Positions 37,124-44,414 of a stretch of DNA of 64,000 nt are shown here, piece by piece. Made by a program: the position numbers and the translations under genes. The notes under the pieces are model-generated. The model worked only from the letters and a program-made list of their open reading frames with translations, did not search any database and had not been told where the DNA came from. The stretch's first letter is position 1, and each line of letters starts with the position of its first letter. Source of the stretch: Acetatifactor aquisgranensis (GTDB lineage Bacteria; Bacillota; Clostridia; Lachnospirales; Lachnospiraceae); contig NZ_CALPDH010000023.1 of NCBI RefSeq assembly GCF_943193215.1, forward strand, positions 38,410 to 102,409. Direction: 5' to 3'.

Positions 37124-38263
37124 TTACCATATAAACAATGCCTGATCCTCTACCTTTAAATTTTGCTTTATTTTTTTAGAATTCTCTATATTCATTGCGA
37201 CAATTATTGCTGCACCACTCTCTATATTATTATAGTATTCAATTGGAAATCCAAGCCAATATTTATATGTCATTTTCTGATTATCTGAAATTATAAATCC
37301 ATTAAAATATTTCATATATCTATAATACAAAAACCATATTCTTTTTGCAAAGGTACCTATTCCATATATATATATAACTTCATGCTTTTTAAGAAAATTG
37401 ATTATGCCCTGATTTCCAATAGCTGATACTATGTTTTTTTTTCCTTTCTTAACTTCATCATATTCTATGCGCATAATATCATCAAGAACTATGTCAATTC
37501 CATATAATCTTTGTATATTTTCTAATATATAATTCACATTATAATCTGTCTTAGATACGAGATATTTCAATATATTTAACTGTCCTTCCCTCTCAAGTCC
37601 ACCTGGCTCGAACGCTTTTCTTTTTAATATAGGCAATCCATATCTCTCTATACAGATATCCGCACTACTATATATATTGTAATTATGTACATCGGTAAAT
37701 ACACCAAACTGATATCCGCAACGTGTTAGATAATCTAATATTCCTACTTCAAAAAAAGCATATACATCTGAAATAATTTGTGTTTCAGCATCTACATAAG
37801 TATTAAAATATTCAAATAGATCACCGTTCTGAATAATTTTTTTTCGGAATACAAGGAAATATGATTGGATATGATTTGTTATATTATTTTCTACATAGCT
37901 CAATCCCCAAAAGTCATTTTCTTTTGCATTCATATCACTTAATATATCTTTAAAAGGAAAAAAGGGACCATAAAAGGTATCGTTACAAAGAATTACTTCA
38001 TCCCATTTTTTTAATTGTTCTTTTCCAATTATTGTAACCAATAAATCAAAATATGCCCCTGCATCAAAACCCTTATTCGCTCTGATGATTATATTACTTG
38101 TATATTTTTTTAGCTTCTTCTCACTTTCTACAATAATACTTCCATTCACAACAATAAATAAATCACTTACATTTTCAGCCAAACTATCTAATAGATATTC
38201 CACATAAGAATCCACAATACCGTCTCTATCATAAAAACTGAAAACGCATAAACGTTTAATCAT
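37124..38263 (-). CDS. RgpF-like rhamnan synthesis protein with C-terminal Rossmann-like module
   Basis: This protein has about 379 residues. Residues 1-250 match the rhamnan synthesis F family (CVFSFYDRDGIVDSYVEYLLDSLAENVSDLFIVVNG, RANKGFDAGAYFDLL, CNDTFYGPFFPFKDI, FWGLSYVENNITNHIQSYFLVF). The module starts near 292 (VIYIYGIGTFAKRIWFLYYRYM). I choose MIKRLCVFSFYDRDG (38263) as the start because the longer frame overlaps the upstream gene. Such proteins act in rhamnose-containing polysaccharide assembly as glycosyltransferase-like enzymes. Confidence 0.8.
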   Translation of the reverse strand: MIKRLCVFSFYDRDGIVDSYVEYLLDSLAENVSDLFIVVNGSIIVESEKKLKKYTSNIIIRANKGFDAGAYFDLLVTIIGKEQLKKWDEVILCNDTFYGPFFPFKDILSDMNAKENDFWGLSYVENNITNHIQSYFLVFRKKIIQNGDLFEYFNTYVDAETQIISDVYAFFEVGILDYLTRCGYQFGVFTDVHNYNIYSSADICIERYGLPILKRKAFEPGGLEREGQLNILKYLVSKTDYNVNYILENIQRLYGIDIVLDDIMRIEYDEVKKGKKNIVSAIGNQGIINFLKKHEVIYIYGIGTFAKRIWFLYYRYMKYFNGFIISDNQKMTYKYWLGFPIEYYNNIESGAAIIVAMNIENSKKIKQNLKVEDQALFIW

Positions 38264-38298
38264 TTTCGCACTTTTCTTTCTGTCTATTTTCAACTGTT

Positions 38299-39471
38299 CT
38301 ATCCCAAATTTGCGCATGAACACATCCTACATAAAATATCTTTTGCATAATCAAATTCCATCCCATCTTTTATACTTTGAATTTCTCTCCCTACCATTAT
38401 TTCCCTATATGATTGGTTCTTCAAATTTCCTAACACATGCTTCATTCCATAGTCCATACAGCACAACAACAACGTCCCATCTGGCAATAATTCATTCTTA
38501 TTTAATGCCTTACCACAAACCCCACACGAAATCCTTCCCGTTTCTATCCGCTTGCTTACTAACTCTTCCCCTTTCAAATTACCAGCCCGATCCAATAATG
38601 TACTAGAAATTGTAAACTTATCCTTACAAATTTCACGCACACGCACATCCGGTTCAGCCTGTGCATTACACATATTGACAAACGGTGTGCCGTTTTTTCT
38701 CCTATGATTTACAGCTATTTCCAACAAACGATAGTATTCCTCTGTAGCAGGTATTTTCGCATATCCTCTAGCATCTGCCACATGCAATGTCACAAATTCA
38801 ATCGGCAACTCCATGACCTTATATAATGTTTCTTCATCCAATCCAACAAGCGTTGTATAAAGATTTACTGTATGCTTTCTATCGCAGATTGTTTGTATTA
38901 ACGCCAAGCAATTTGGGTTCAAAAAAGGTTCCGACATTCCCCCAAATTGATAAGCAGCAGCATCTGGCATGTTGTCCATACACTTTACCAATGTATCAAC
39001 ACTCAAGTACCTTTCTCTATTAGAATTGTTTTTATAGTATTCTTTTAAAAGTACATCCTGGGGACAATACTTACAATTCACACTGCATCCGACTTTAGTC
39101 GTAATATCTAAACACGGCGTTTCATCATATCCACAACGCACGTCAGTAAGCCCCATAACATCATTAGAATAAACTATTCTATCTTCATCAAAATTAGTTT
39201 CTTTTAGAAAATTATATACTTCTTTCGTATTATGCTGATTCAAACCTAAAACAAGCACAATGTTGGTATGTTGTAAATCAGAATATTCAATGATTGGTAA
39301 TCCAAATAGGGATTCAAGATTCTCCTTTTTAGTAACAGTAAATCCTTCAATCCCGATATCACATCCGATTAATTCCTGATAAACATTTCTTCCCCAAAGT
39401 CCCGTTCCATATATATATATCTTATATCCTTGCCTTTGAAAATCTCTGACTTTATCAATTCCTGGATTCAT
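38299..39471 (-). CDS. Radical SAM protein with N-terminal Rossmann-like module (copy A)
   Basis: In this 390-residue protein residues about 15-110 are the module (KIYIYGTGLWGRNVYQELIGCDIGIEGFTVTKKE). The radical SAM core begins near 125 with the 4Fe-4S motif CSVNCKYC, then QFGGMSEPFLNPNC and FVTLHVADARGYAKIP. A C-terminal set of cysteines (CGVCGKAL, LLCCMDYG, CRMCSCA) looks SPASM-like and would bind further clusters. It is a close paralogue of the next gene. The substrate is unknown; SPASM enzymes often modify peptides or carbohydrates. Confidence 0.8.
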   Translation of the reverse strand: MNPGIDKVRDFQRQGYKIYIYGTGLWGRNVYQELIGCDIGIEGFTVTKKENLESLFGLPIIEYSDLQHTNIVLVLGLNQHNTKEVYNFLKETNFDEDRIVYSNDVMGLTDVRCGYDETPCLDITTKVGCSVNCKYCPQDVLLKEYYKNNSNRERYLSVDTLVKCMDNMPDAAAYQFGGMSEPFLNPNCLALIQTICDRKHTVNLYTTLVGLDEETLYKVMELPIEFVTLHVADARGYAKIPATEEYYRLLEIAVNHRRKNGTPFVNMCNAQAEPDVRVREICKDKFTISSTLLDRAGNLKGEELVSKRIETGRISCGVCGKALNKNELLPDGTLLLCCMDYGMKHVLGNLKNQSYREIMVGREIQSIKDGMEFDYAKDILCRMCSCANLG

Positions 39472-39480
39472 CTATATCAC

Positions 39481-40677
39481 TCACTTTTCCTCTACTCGTG
39501 CCAACAAACAACTCCTACAAAGCAACTCATCCATCTCTTCCTCACACTTCATTGCCCTGATTACCCTCTGCAGCTCCCCTCTGCTTCTTATAGAGTCATA
39601 ATCCTCTTCGTATAAATTGCCTAACACATGTTTCATACCATAATCCATATTGCAAATCAAAAGCGTTCCATCCGGAAGCACTACATTATTGGATATATCA
39701 TCTCCACAAAAGCAGCATGAGATTCTTTCATCCGTCCCTATAATTTTCTCTCGATGCTGCGCCCCTTCTTCTTTAACATTGCCAGCCCGGTTCTGAACTG
39801 ACCGCATCACTTCATATTTCCCTTTTACGATTTCTGCCACTCTTTCGTCCGGATCCGTCTGCGCATTGATAAAGTCTATAAAAGGAGTGCCGTCCGCTTT
39901 CACGGCAGAGACCACCTTTTCCACATTACGGTAGTAACTTTCCGTAGTGGGAATGTACGCATATCCGCATCTGTCCGCTACATGCAGCGTCACATAATAG
40001 ACTGGCAGTTTCAACAGTTCATCCACCGTATCCTCATCGACTTCCGCCAATGTGGTAAAGAGATAGACCTTTCTTCCGGCCTCACAAGCCATCTTAATCA
40101 TTTCCAGGCAGTAAGGATTGTTAAACGGCTCTGTCATTCCCGAAAAATCAATAATGCATTTCTTTGGCGTATGCTCCAGTATCACTCTGAAATTATCCAC
40201 CGTCATAACTCTCTGACGCGTTCTGTCATTCTCATAATACTTTTTCAGCATTACATCCTGAGGACAGAACTTACAGTTCACACTGCATCCCATGATTGTC
40301 GAAACTTCCAAAACCTTGGAATCCCTCAAATCCTCCCGTCCTCCCGTATCCGTGATAAATCTGCCTCCATTTACCACATGGGACATATCAACGCCGTTCT
40401 TCTTCAGATATTCAAGGACTTCATCCACATATGTATCGCTTAACCCTACGACAATTCCGATATTTTCCGCCAATACCTCCCTGGCGATAACAACAGGCAA
40501 TCCGAATACAGTCTTATCTTTATATTCTTTCGTAACCAGAAAGCCATCCACCTTAATCCCATTATTATGCAAAGCACGATATACATCCTTTCCATAAAAG
40601 CCTGCCCCATATATGTATAGCTTATCTGTTTCTTTCTGAATTCTGTTTACATCCTCTATCAGCTTTCCACAATTCAT
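39481..40677 (-). CDS. Radical SAM protein with N-terminal Rossmann-like module (copy B)
   Basis: This 398-residue protein has the same plan as copy A: module at about 15-110 (KLYIYGAGFYGKDVYRALHNNGIKVDGFLVTKEYKD), CSVNCKFC near 129, FSGMTEPFNNPYC and YVTLHVADRCGYAYIPTTESYY. Its C-terminal cysteines are CCFCGDDI, LICNMDYGMKHVLGNLY and LLCRSCLLA. The two copies are 9 nt apart and clearly arose by tandem duplication. Its base composition is less AT-rich than that of copy A. Confidence 0.8.
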   Translation of the reverse strand: MNCGKLIEDVNRIQKETDKLYIYGAGFYGKDVYRALHNNGIKVDGFLVTKEYKDKTVFGLPVVIAREVLAENIGIVVGLSDTYVDEVLEYLKKNGVDMSHVVNGGRFITDTGGREDLRDSKVLEVSTIMGCSVNCKFCPQDVMLKKYYENDRTRQRVMTVDNFRVILEHTPKKCIIDFSGMTEPFNNPYCLEMIKMACEAGRKVYLFTTLAEVDEDTVDELLKLPVYYVTLHVADRCGYAYIPTTESYYRNVEKVVSAVKADGTPFIDFINAQTDPDERVAEIVKGKYEVMRSVQNRAGNVKEEGAQHREKIIGTDERISCCFCGDDISNNVVLPDGTLLICNMDYGMKHVLGNLYEEDYDSIRSRGELQRVIRAMKCEEEMDELLCRSCLLARVEEK

Positions 40678-40687
40678 TCTTTTTCTC

Positions 40688-41848
40688 CTATTGTCTCAGT
40701 TCCCTCGGCATCTGTTTCGCTGTCTCAACCCTGTTATTATTGTCTATTCCAAACCCACCGCACACCTTACAAAATTCCATACAGCCGCCTTCAATATTGG
40801 CCATAATCATTTCCAGAATATCTTTTCTGTCCACTCTTCCTTCTCTTATGTCCACCAAATCCACATACGCTTTCTCTTCTATCGGATACAATCCGCCTTT
40901 TTGTGCCGACCACTCCAATCCGCAATAAAACAGCTTCTTATCATCCAATATGTGCTCTATTGAGTTGCAGCATTGCATATGCTGTACTGCATCGTCTCCC
41001 TCATAATGGTACAAATCCTTCGGAAAACCAAAGTCAAACCAGTCAATGTGTTTGTTCCTCATATAAGAAATATGATATCGCTCTAATTTTTCACACAATT
41101 CCTCAATTTGATGCTTATATTCTATATCCTCTGAATAATCGCTGATAGATACATCCATGGAGTACTTGTTCAGCAATTCCAGTGTTTCTTCTTTAGGCAC
41201 AATCATGCCGTTCGTAATAAACCCAATATACCCTATCCTATTCCTATATTTCTCCCCAATATATCTGATAAATTCGTTCAGATTACGATATAGGAATGGT
41301 TCACCTCCTACAACATCCAAATCCAATAAATAGTCTACGCACCCGAAATAGATATCAATATTCTCCTTTATCTCTTCCAGAGCGTTTTCTTTTCTTCTCC
41401 CGGCTTTCCAATATGGAAGAAATTGCATACAATTCTCACAGTTAAGCGTACATAGCGTTGTCAAAGAAATATCTGTCTTAAGGACATTTACTTTATTCCT
41501 ATACTTGTAATACCATTCTGTTACAAACTGCTGATACATAATATAGTCAACATACTCATTTAAACCTATCGAACTAAGCTGTCCTCTTATCGCCTGATAA
41601 TAGTATTGTGAAGTAGTGACAATTATCTTATATTGTTGCAAAAAAGAAACTGCCTGGTCAAATGACAGTATGACATGCTCATCTATCTGCCTTCCTTGCT
41701 TCTCCAAAGAATTATCTACAATCGCAGCTATATCAAAATCCCTTTTTAAGGTTGAATACATTTTCTTTCCCTGGCGCCCAAAGCCGAATATTACAATCTT
41801 ATCAAGCTTTTTCCAATACTTGTCTTCCAGGTTATTAAGCTTTGTCAC
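40688..41848 (-). CDS. Radical SAM protein with N-terminal Rossmann-like module (third, divergent)
   Basis: This 386-residue protein has its module at about 15-105 (KIVIFGFGRQGKKMYSTLKRDFDIAAIVDNSLEKQG). The radical SAM core starts near 131 (TTLCTLNCENCMQFLPYW, CxxxCxxC) with DLDVVGGEPFLYRNLNEFIRYIGE. The C-terminal cysteines are fewer (CCNSIEHIL, GGCMEFCKVCGGF). It resembles the pair downstream only in plan. It is the first gene of the AT-rich cluster in reading order; a terminator lies just upstream of it. Confidence 0.8.
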   Translation of the reverse strand: MTKLNNLEDKYWKKLDKIVIFGFGRQGKKMYSTLKRDFDIAAIVDNSLEKQGRQIDEHVILSFDQAVSFLQQYKIIVTTSQYYYQAIRGQLSSIGLNEYVDYIMYQQFVTEWYYKYRNKVNVLKTDISLTTLCTLNCENCMQFLPYWKAGRRKENALEEIKENIDIYFGCVDYLLDLDVVGGEPFLYRNLNEFIRYIGEKYRNRIGYIGFITNGMIVPKEETLELLNKYSMDVSISDYSEDIEYKHQIEELCEKLERYHISYMRNKHIDWFDFGFPKDLYHYEGDDAVQHMQCCNSIEHILDDKKLFYCGLEWSAQKGGLYPIEEKAYVDLVDIREGRVDRKDILEMIMANIEGGCMEFCKVCGGFGIDNNNRVETAKQMPRELRQ

Positions 41849-41905
41849 TTATTTATCCCTCCCGCTCTATTTTTCCACCAACTATTTCGCAGCTGATTTT
41901 ATATA

Positions 41906-41960
41906 GCAAAAAATCCTGATATAAGCTTTCGACTTTTGTCTTCATACTTATATCAGGATT
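41906..41960 (-). terminator. Intrinsic terminator ahead of the AT-rich cluster
   Basis: AATCCTGATATAAG (41912-41925) and CTTATATCAGGATT (41947-41960) form a perfect 14-bp stem. On the minus strand it is followed by TTTTTGC. It should stop transcripts coming from the small ORF at 42015 and insulate the glycan operon. Confidence 0.75.
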
Positions 41961-42014
41961 CCACCCATTTTCTATTTAAAATAGAACCAGTACCTAAACC
42001 AATTCTTACAAAAA

Positions 42015-42179
42015 TTATTCCGGTAAAACAGCCGGGACTCCCGAACCAACCTCATATCGTTCTGCCCTTGCCTCTTCCAATTCTTTTTCCAGATTGAAAT
42101 CTTTGGGTAAATACTGCCCGATTTCTCTCCTTGCCGCCTCCAGCCTGCGAAAGGCCAAAACACTGTCTTGCAATATCAT
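42015..42179 (-). CDS. Small conserved-looking hypothetical protein (54 aa)
   Basis: The frame reads MILQDSVLAFRRLEAARREIG...ELEEARAERYEV... and ends VLPE. It is charged, largely helical and Glu/Arg-rich. AAGGGGG lies about 7 nt before the ATG, and a clean terminator follows at 41906, so this is a self-contained transcription unit. It could be an antitoxin-like or small regulatory protein, but no partner gene is adjacent. The family is not recognised. It lies between inverted 17-bp copies of CTGATATAAGTATGAAG. Confidence 0.55.
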   Translation of the reverse strand: MILQDSVLAFRRLEAARREIGQYLPKDFNLEKELEEARAERYEVGSGVPAVLPE

Positions 42180-42202
42180 CACATTGCCCCCTTAACAACC
42201 CT

Positions 42203-42328
42203 AAAACCATAATTATACTACATAACGCCAGAATTTATCGTACTGCACTGGTTAAACGTATATAGCTGGCGTTATGTAGCCAGGTTACTCGGAAATTTTA
42301 ACTGTTAAGCAGTATATATTATGGTTTT
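42203..42328. repeat. Nested inverted repeat upstream of the 54-aa ORF
   Basis: The inner arms CTACATAACGCCAG (42218-42231) and CTGGCGTTATGTAG (42266-42279) are a perfect 14-bp inverted repeat. The outer arms AAAACCATAATTATA (from 42203) and TATATATTATGGTTTT (to 42328) pair imperfectly. It could be an operator, an RNA structure or the end of a small mobile element. Confidence 0.5.
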
Positions 42329-42395
42329 ATTATATAGTATTGACCCATATGATGTCAATCTAAGCAACATTTCCGCCTCTGATATAAGTATGAAG

Positions 42396-42616
42396 TTTTC
42401 AAGGTACACCGACACCTGCTTGCCATGCCCTCATTATAAACAGCCATGGACTTTTTCCATCTGCTTACTTGCCCTGCATATTATTTAATAAAATATATAT
42501 ACCATAACCATCTCCAAAACCCCATTCTATCTGCTAACTAAATATGACACAGAAACCGGACAAACGGCTCAACTTGCCCTACCAGCAGACATAAGACAGC
42601 CGACAAAATTTCCGTC
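42396..42616. other. Intergenic stretch without recognised features
   Basis: AT-rich sequence with no supported ORF. One 18-bp tract (TAATAAAATATATATACC) recurs upstream of the cytidylyltransferase gene near 46322, which may be a shared promoter-like or bent-DNA segment. Confidence 0.3.
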
Positions 42617-42645
42617 TTGACACTCTCCACCACCAATGCTACAAT
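42617..42645 (+). promoter_or_regulatory. Strong sigma-A promoter for a short antisense RNA
   Basis: TTGACA (42617-42622) and TACAAT (42640-42645) are separated by exactly 17 nt. No plus-strand ORF follows; the transcript would run into the hairpin at 42703-42748 after about 95 nt. Confidence 0.7.
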
Positions 42646-42651
42646 ACCCTT

Positions 42652-42748
42652 GTAAAAGGTGTCACCCATATATCAACGGTTCGCCTTTATCATTAGTTAG
42701 GTATCAAAAAAGCAACTTAAACTTGGGCGTCGCGGTTGCTTTTTTGAT
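42652..42748 (+). ncRNA. Candidate antisense antitoxin RNA
   Basis: The inferred short RNA runs from the strong promoter at 42617 to the bidirectional terminator. Its 3' half overlaps, and is complementary to, the 3' end of the small-peptide mRNA on the other strand, the arrangement of type I toxin-antitoxin loci. Near its 5' end it carries CGGTTCGCCTTT, also present in the sense of the peptide mRNA leader (inverted copy at about 42934). Ends are predictions. Confidence 0.45.
42703..42748. terminator. Bidirectional terminator shared by convergent transcripts
   Basis: ATCAAAAAAGCAAC (42703-42716) and GTTGCTTTTTTGAT (42735-42748) form a perfect 14-bp stem with T-runs on both strands. The stop codon of the small peptide gene lies in the loop. 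Confidence 0.8.
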
Positions 42749-42848
42749 GTTTATCTTTTGTCTTCTGCCGCACATCAGCCACTTTTGTAATCACATTTAC
42801 AACCGCGGAGATAATGCTGACAATCTTCAAGACAGTATCTAACACCAA
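42717..42848 (-). CDS. Candidate type I toxin: small hydrophobic-basic peptide (43 aa)
   Basis: From TTG 42848 the peptide reads VLDTVLKIVSIISAVVNVITKVAD and then a Lys/Arg/Asp-rich tail ending NRDAQV. A hydrophobic or amphipathic helix followed by a charged tail is the usual layout of membrane-acting type I toxins. AAGGA lies 7 nt upstream. A promoter candidate lies about 140 nt upstream (42987-43015), giving a long leader. I do not recognise a named toxin family, and the non-ATG start lowers confidence. Confidence 0.45.
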   Translation of the reverse strand: MVLDTVLKIVSIISAVVNVITKVADVRQKTKDKHQKSNRDAQV

Positions 42849-42986
42849 TTATATATCCTTCCGTCTTATTTTCCACTATGTACCACCTCCCAGATACAGG
42901 AAGTTCTCAAAATGTACTCATTTTGGCGAAAGGCGAACCGCTAACCATTTAGGCAACACCTTAAGCTGGTCACCCAGCCCGCATAC

Positions 42987-43015
42987 ATCTTATCACATTT
43001 CCCTATACACTTCAA
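42987..43015 (-). promoter_or_regulatory. Promoter candidate for the small hydrophobic peptide gene
   Basis: On the minus strand TTGAAG (43010-43015) and TAAGAT (42987-42992) are 17 nt apart. Transcription would proceed leftwards through a roughly 130-nt leader to the peptide start at 42848 and end at the shared terminator. Confidence 0.5.
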
Positions 43016-43039
43016 TCTCAAATTTCAATGCACGGTATA

Positions 43040-44260
43040 TCAGCAATTCCGGCAGACGACATCCGCCACCCTCCCCGCGGCATTCCCATCCTCAACCATC
43101 CCGGTTTCTCGAAATAACGTTTCCACCCCATCCAGATACATTGCCTCCTGAAATCCTACAATCTTTCCCTCCACCTCCTCGTCATCCAACGCCAGCGGGA
43201 ACGGCATCTTCCTCAAATCCCACAGCAGCCTCCCCCGCTCCGCCTCATACTCCCCATAATCATCCGCATACAGGAACACCGGTATCTTCATCACGGCCGC
43301 GTCGAAGGCCGCGCTGGAATAATCCGTCATAAAGGCATCGCATCCGGCCAATATCTCATACATATCGTCCACACGGCTCACATCCACGATTCTTTTCTTC
43401 CTGCCATCGGAATGCCTTTCCTCTGTCCCGCCGTCTTCCGCTCCCCTGTCCATGTTCCGGGCCACCAGCTGCGGGTGCAGCCGTAAGAACAGATACCATG
43501 TCCCGCCAAACCTTTTCTCCAATGCCGCCAGCAGCCGCCCGAAATCCGGGAACCCCTGGTTTACCGCGATTGCCCTGTCCGTCCCCTGGCTTCCCCCTCG
43601 GAACGTGGGCGCATACATGAGTATCTTCGCGTCCTTTTCCAGATGATAGTCTTCCCTTACTTTCTTCCTTGCCACGGTCCTGTCATTGACCAGGATATCG
43701 CACCTGGGCGAGCCTGTCCGAAGTACCGGCCCGTTATAAATCATCCCTGTGGGAAGCGTGTCATCGTACCATTTTGAATTGGACAGCACATAATCTATCA
43801 TGTCCGAATCGTGCTTGCTGACCAAGTATGCGATCCTGGAAAAGGATGCCCCTCTGTCCAGGCAAGTGGGCTTGAAACCCAGTTTTGCATGCCAGGTCTG
43901 GATGTAAATCTGTCCCCTGCGCTTCCTGGCCTCCAGCTGCTTTCTGCTGTTATCAATCCAAAAATGCGCAGTCGCCAGCTGGTATGCCCTGTTCCATAGC
44001 GTATTATGGACAACCTTTATTTCCCCGGGGAATCGCTTCGTGGTATCATTCACCAGCCATACCAGCTCATAGCCCTCGTTCCGGCGGATAAGCTCTTCCG
44101 CAATGTATTTCGGGTTGCAGGTATAGCCGGTAGTTCCCTCTATGCAGCAAAAGACGATTTTCTTCCTGCGGATGGGGAAGATTCTGCAGAGATAGAACGG
44201 GATGCTCTGAAGTCTCGCTTTCCATATTCTTTTTTGTATATACCGCGCTTCTTCGTTTAT
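43040..44260 (-). CDS. CDP-glycerol glycerophosphotransferase-like protein, 5' end atypical
   Basis: It belongs to the TagB/TagF-like CDP-glycerol:poly(glycerophosphate) transferase family: IQTWHAKLGFKPTCLDRG, ILMYAPTFRGGS, FLRLHPQL and MTDYSSAAFDAAVMKIPVFLYADD. The first usual start codon is a GTG at 44053, but family sequence continues upstream in the same frame (FPIRRKKIVFCCIEGTTGYTCNPKYIAEELIRRNEGYELVWLVND). No ATG, GTG or TTG covers it before the in-frame stop near 44289. I extend to an ATA at 44260. The gene may use a rare start or may be frameshifted at its 5' end. It probably adds alditol phosphates to a surface polymer. Confidence 0.7.
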   Translation of the reverse strand: MNEEARYIQKRIWKARLQSIPFYLCRIFPIRRKKIVFCCIEGTTGYTCNPKYIAEELIRRNEGYELVWLVNDTTKRFPGEIKVVHNTLWNRAYQLATAHFWIDNSRKQLEARKRRGQIYIQTWHAKLGFKPTCLDRGASFSRIAYLVSKHDSDMIDYVLSNSKWYDDTLPTGMIYNGPVLRTGSPRCDILVNDRTVARKKVREDYHLEKDAKILMYAPTFRGGSQGTDRAIAVNQGFPDFGRLLAALEKRFGGTWYLFLRLHPQLVARNMDRGAEDGGTEERHSDGRKKRIVDVSRVDDMYEILAGCDAFMTDYSSAAFDAAVMKIPVFLYADDYGEYEAERGRLLWDLRKMPFPLALDDEEVEGKIVGFQEAMYLDGVETLFRETGMVEDGNAAGRVADVVCRNC

Positions 44261-44414
44261 TCCTGCTCCCGCCTTTCTCTTTCGGCCGATTTAGCAACCG
44301 TCTGCCCTACCTCTGTTTCTTCTTTCGGCAGATTCAGCAACATCCTGCCCTGTTTTCCTTTTTCCATCTCCGCAGATTCATTCATGTCCCTGCCCCGCCC
44401 ACATTCTCTCGTCC

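Noticed and set aside
41972..42163. 63-aa minus-strand ORF in an alternative frame
   Set aside because: It overlaps the better supported 54-aa frame, which has a good ribosome binding site and a following terminator.
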